A DNA stretch of 7,411 bases from Patescibacteria group bacterium (GTDB taxonomy: Bacteria > Patescibacteriota > Patescibacteriia > Patescibacteriales > GWC2-42-12). Position numbers and translations under genes: made by a program. Positions within the stretch are counted from its first letter, which is position 1. Each line of letters begins with the position of its first letter. The stretch covers positions 1-7,411 of the forward strand of contig JAHJAP010000036.1 of assembly GCA_018813805.1 (NCBI GenBank). Direction: 5' to 3'. The notes beneath the pieces were generated by a model that saw nothing but the letters and a program-made list of their open reading frames with translations, ran no database searches and had not been told where the DNA came from. Of the stretch, positions 6,211 through 7,411 are shown piece by piece.

Positions 6211-7362
6211 TTATCTTGTTAAAACATATTGCATGTTGCCTAGGTTTTTTACCATGCCCTTCATTTCCATAACTACTAGTGTACTATTTATAATAGCAGT
6301 GTCAAGTTTGGTTAAATAAATTAAATCATCAATGTGTATTGGCTCGTAAGTAAGAACTGTTAAAATTTTTTCTTCTTCTGGCGAATCTGGGATAATTTTT
6401 TTGTTATTAATGTAAGAAACAATTTGGGTTAAATTTAAAGTTTCAATAATATCATTAGTTGAAGAAACTAATTTAGCGCCTTGTTTAATTAGATGATTAG
6501 TGCCTGCTGAATTTGGTGAATAAATATTGCCTGGTACAGCAAAAACTTCTCTATTTTGCTCAAGAGCATGATTAGCCGTAATTAAAGAACCTGATTTAAA
6601 ACCAGCTTCAATAACCAAAACTCCCAATGATAATCCAGATATTAAGCGATTACGTTGAGGAAAATGATGTTTTAGCGGTAATGACCCTAATGGAAATTCT
6701 GAAAAAACTATTCCTTCAGAAGCAATGATTTTATTAGCTAAGTAACGGTTTTGTGAGGGGTAAATATTTTCTCTATCTAGCCCAGAACCTAAAACTGCAA
6801 TTGTTTTGCCATGAACATCTAACACTGCTTCATGGGCCAAGGAGTCAATGCCCAAAGCTAAACCGCTAACAATAGTTAAATTATTAGTTGATAAATCTTT
6901 AACTAATTGCTCAGTTACTTGCTTGCCATAACTGGAATATTTTCTTGAACCAACTACTGCTAAAGTAAATTCATTAGCTGTTTTTAAATGTCCTTTATAA
7001 TAAAGTAATTGTGGCGGGTCGTAAATTTTTGATAGTAGCTTTGGGTAATTTTTATCTTCAATAGTAACAATCTTTATATTTTCTTTTAATAATTTTTCCA
7101 TTAAACTATCAGGATTAATTGTTGTTCTAATACTAATAAATTCTTCAGCTATTTTTTCTTCTATTTTTGCTTGTTTTAATTCAGCTAAACTAGCAGTCCA
7201 AGCCTCTTTTATGCTGGGAAAATATTGTTTTATTCTTTTAAATCTAACTGGCCCAAACTTAGGAAAATGGCTAAGACTTACCCAATATTTTAATTCATCC
7301 ATTAAGCCATTATTTTCAATATCATATTTATCCTTGACATAATCATTAATATGTGGTAACAT
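6211..7362 (-). CDS. dprA: DNA processing protein DprA (Smf)
   Basis: A cytoplasmic protein that binds incoming single-stranded DNA during natural transformation and loads RecA. Up to 383 residues: a SAM-like N-terminal helical region (about 25-80, YWVSLSHFPKFGPVRFKRI), the Rossmann-like DNA-binding core (about 95-305), and a winged-helix C-terminus (about 328-383). Core motifs are VGSRKYSSYG at 137-146, SGLALGID at 166-173, NIYP at 199-202, FPQRNRLISGLS at 234-245, GSLITANHALEQNR at 258-271 and VPGNI at 276-280. All family hallmarks are present. The start is uncertain: ATG 7362 gives the longest form, but ATG 7302 (MDELKYWVSL) is closer to the usual family N-terminus and would leave a possible divergent promoter outside the gene. 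Neither start has a Shine-Dalgarno sequence. topA follows 13 nt downstream; dprA-topA adjacency is common in bacteria. The 49 bases before ATG 7362 are almost pure A/T with no confident promoter for dprA. Confidence 0.97.
   Translation of the reverse strand: MLPHINDYVKDKYDIENNGLMDELKYWVSLSHFPKFGPVRFKRIKQYFPSIKEAWTASLAELKQAKIEEKIAEEFISIRTTINPDSLMEKLLKENIKIVTIEDKNYPKLLSKIYDPPQLLYYKGHLKTANEFTLAVVGSRKYSSYGKQVTEQLVKDLSTNNLTIVSGLALGIDSLAHEAVLDVHGKTIAVLGSGLDRENIYPSQNRYLANKIIASEGIVFSEFPLGSLPLKHHFPQRNRLISGLSLGVLVIEAGFKSGSLITANHALEQNREVFAVPGNIYSPNSAGTNHLIKQGAKLVSSTNDIIETLNLTQIVSYINNKKIIPDSPEEEKILTVLTYEPIHIDDLIYLTKLDTAIINSTLVVMEMKGMVKNLGNMQYVLTR
7334..7362 (+). promoter_or_regulatory. Possible sigma-70 promoter pointing rightward, divergent from dprA
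   Basis: A perfect TTGACA (-35) at 7334-7339, a 17-bp spacer, and TAACAT (4 of 6 to TATAAT) at 7357-7362. It would start RNA near 7369 toward a gene beyond the right edge. It overlaps the first codons of dprA if ATG 7362 is used, but would be intergenic if dprA starts at 7302. Chance occurrence in AT-rich DNA remains possible. Confidence 0.35.
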
Positions 7363-7411
7363 AGTTTGATATTTATTTTTATTTGTTTTAATAATTTTAA
7401 TAATTAAACAA

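Noticed and set aside
7386..7404. Two overlapping copies of TTTTAATAAT upstream of dprA
   Set aside because: A 9-nt period in almost pure A/T sequence is expected by chance at this composition; not supported as an operator.

Overview
The window is a strongly AT-rich stretch of bacterial DNA holding five protein genes in two converging groups. The content points to Candidatus Patescibacteria (the candidate phyla radiation, Parcubacteria-like). It has a DUF11 surface protein ending in membrane-linked carboxypeptidase-regulatory-like domains, a small membrane-anchored parvulin, and an adjacent dprA-topA pair with a four-zinc-ribbon TopA. All five stop codons are TAA. The taxonomic call is inference from gene style and composition; no marker gene is present.

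Left group, + strand (1-3616): the 3' part of a large surface protein gene runs in from beyond the left edge. It encodes Ig-like domains, two DUF11 domains, a Pro-rich stalk and two repeated membrane-plus-domain units. After 17 nt comes a gene for a membrane-anchored SurA/PrsA-like peptidyl-prolyl isomerase. The two probably act together at the cell surface, the isomerase as a foldase for exported proteins.

Right group, - strand (7362 down to 3777): dprA (DNA-uptake and recombination mediator), then topA (DNA topoisomerase I) 13 nt later, then a 50-codon reading frame not previously called. That small frame starts with GTG 6 nt after a textbook Shine-Dalgarno sequence, 45 nt past the topA stop. 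A 34-bp tandem duplication has copied its ribosome-binding and start region.

Between the groups (3617-3776) there is a GC-rich 17-bp hairpin directly after the isomerase stop codon, a classical rho-independent terminator, and an AT-only 16-bp inverted repeat abutting it. The last two probably end transcription from both sides. A well-spaced promoter-like sequence at the 5' end of dprA points out of the window to the right and suggests a divergent neighbour.

The observations most worth checking are the small gene with its duplicated start region, the GC-rich hairpin, the parvulin domain whose HILI strand lies at the C-terminus, and the duplicated membrane-plus-domain units of the surface protein.
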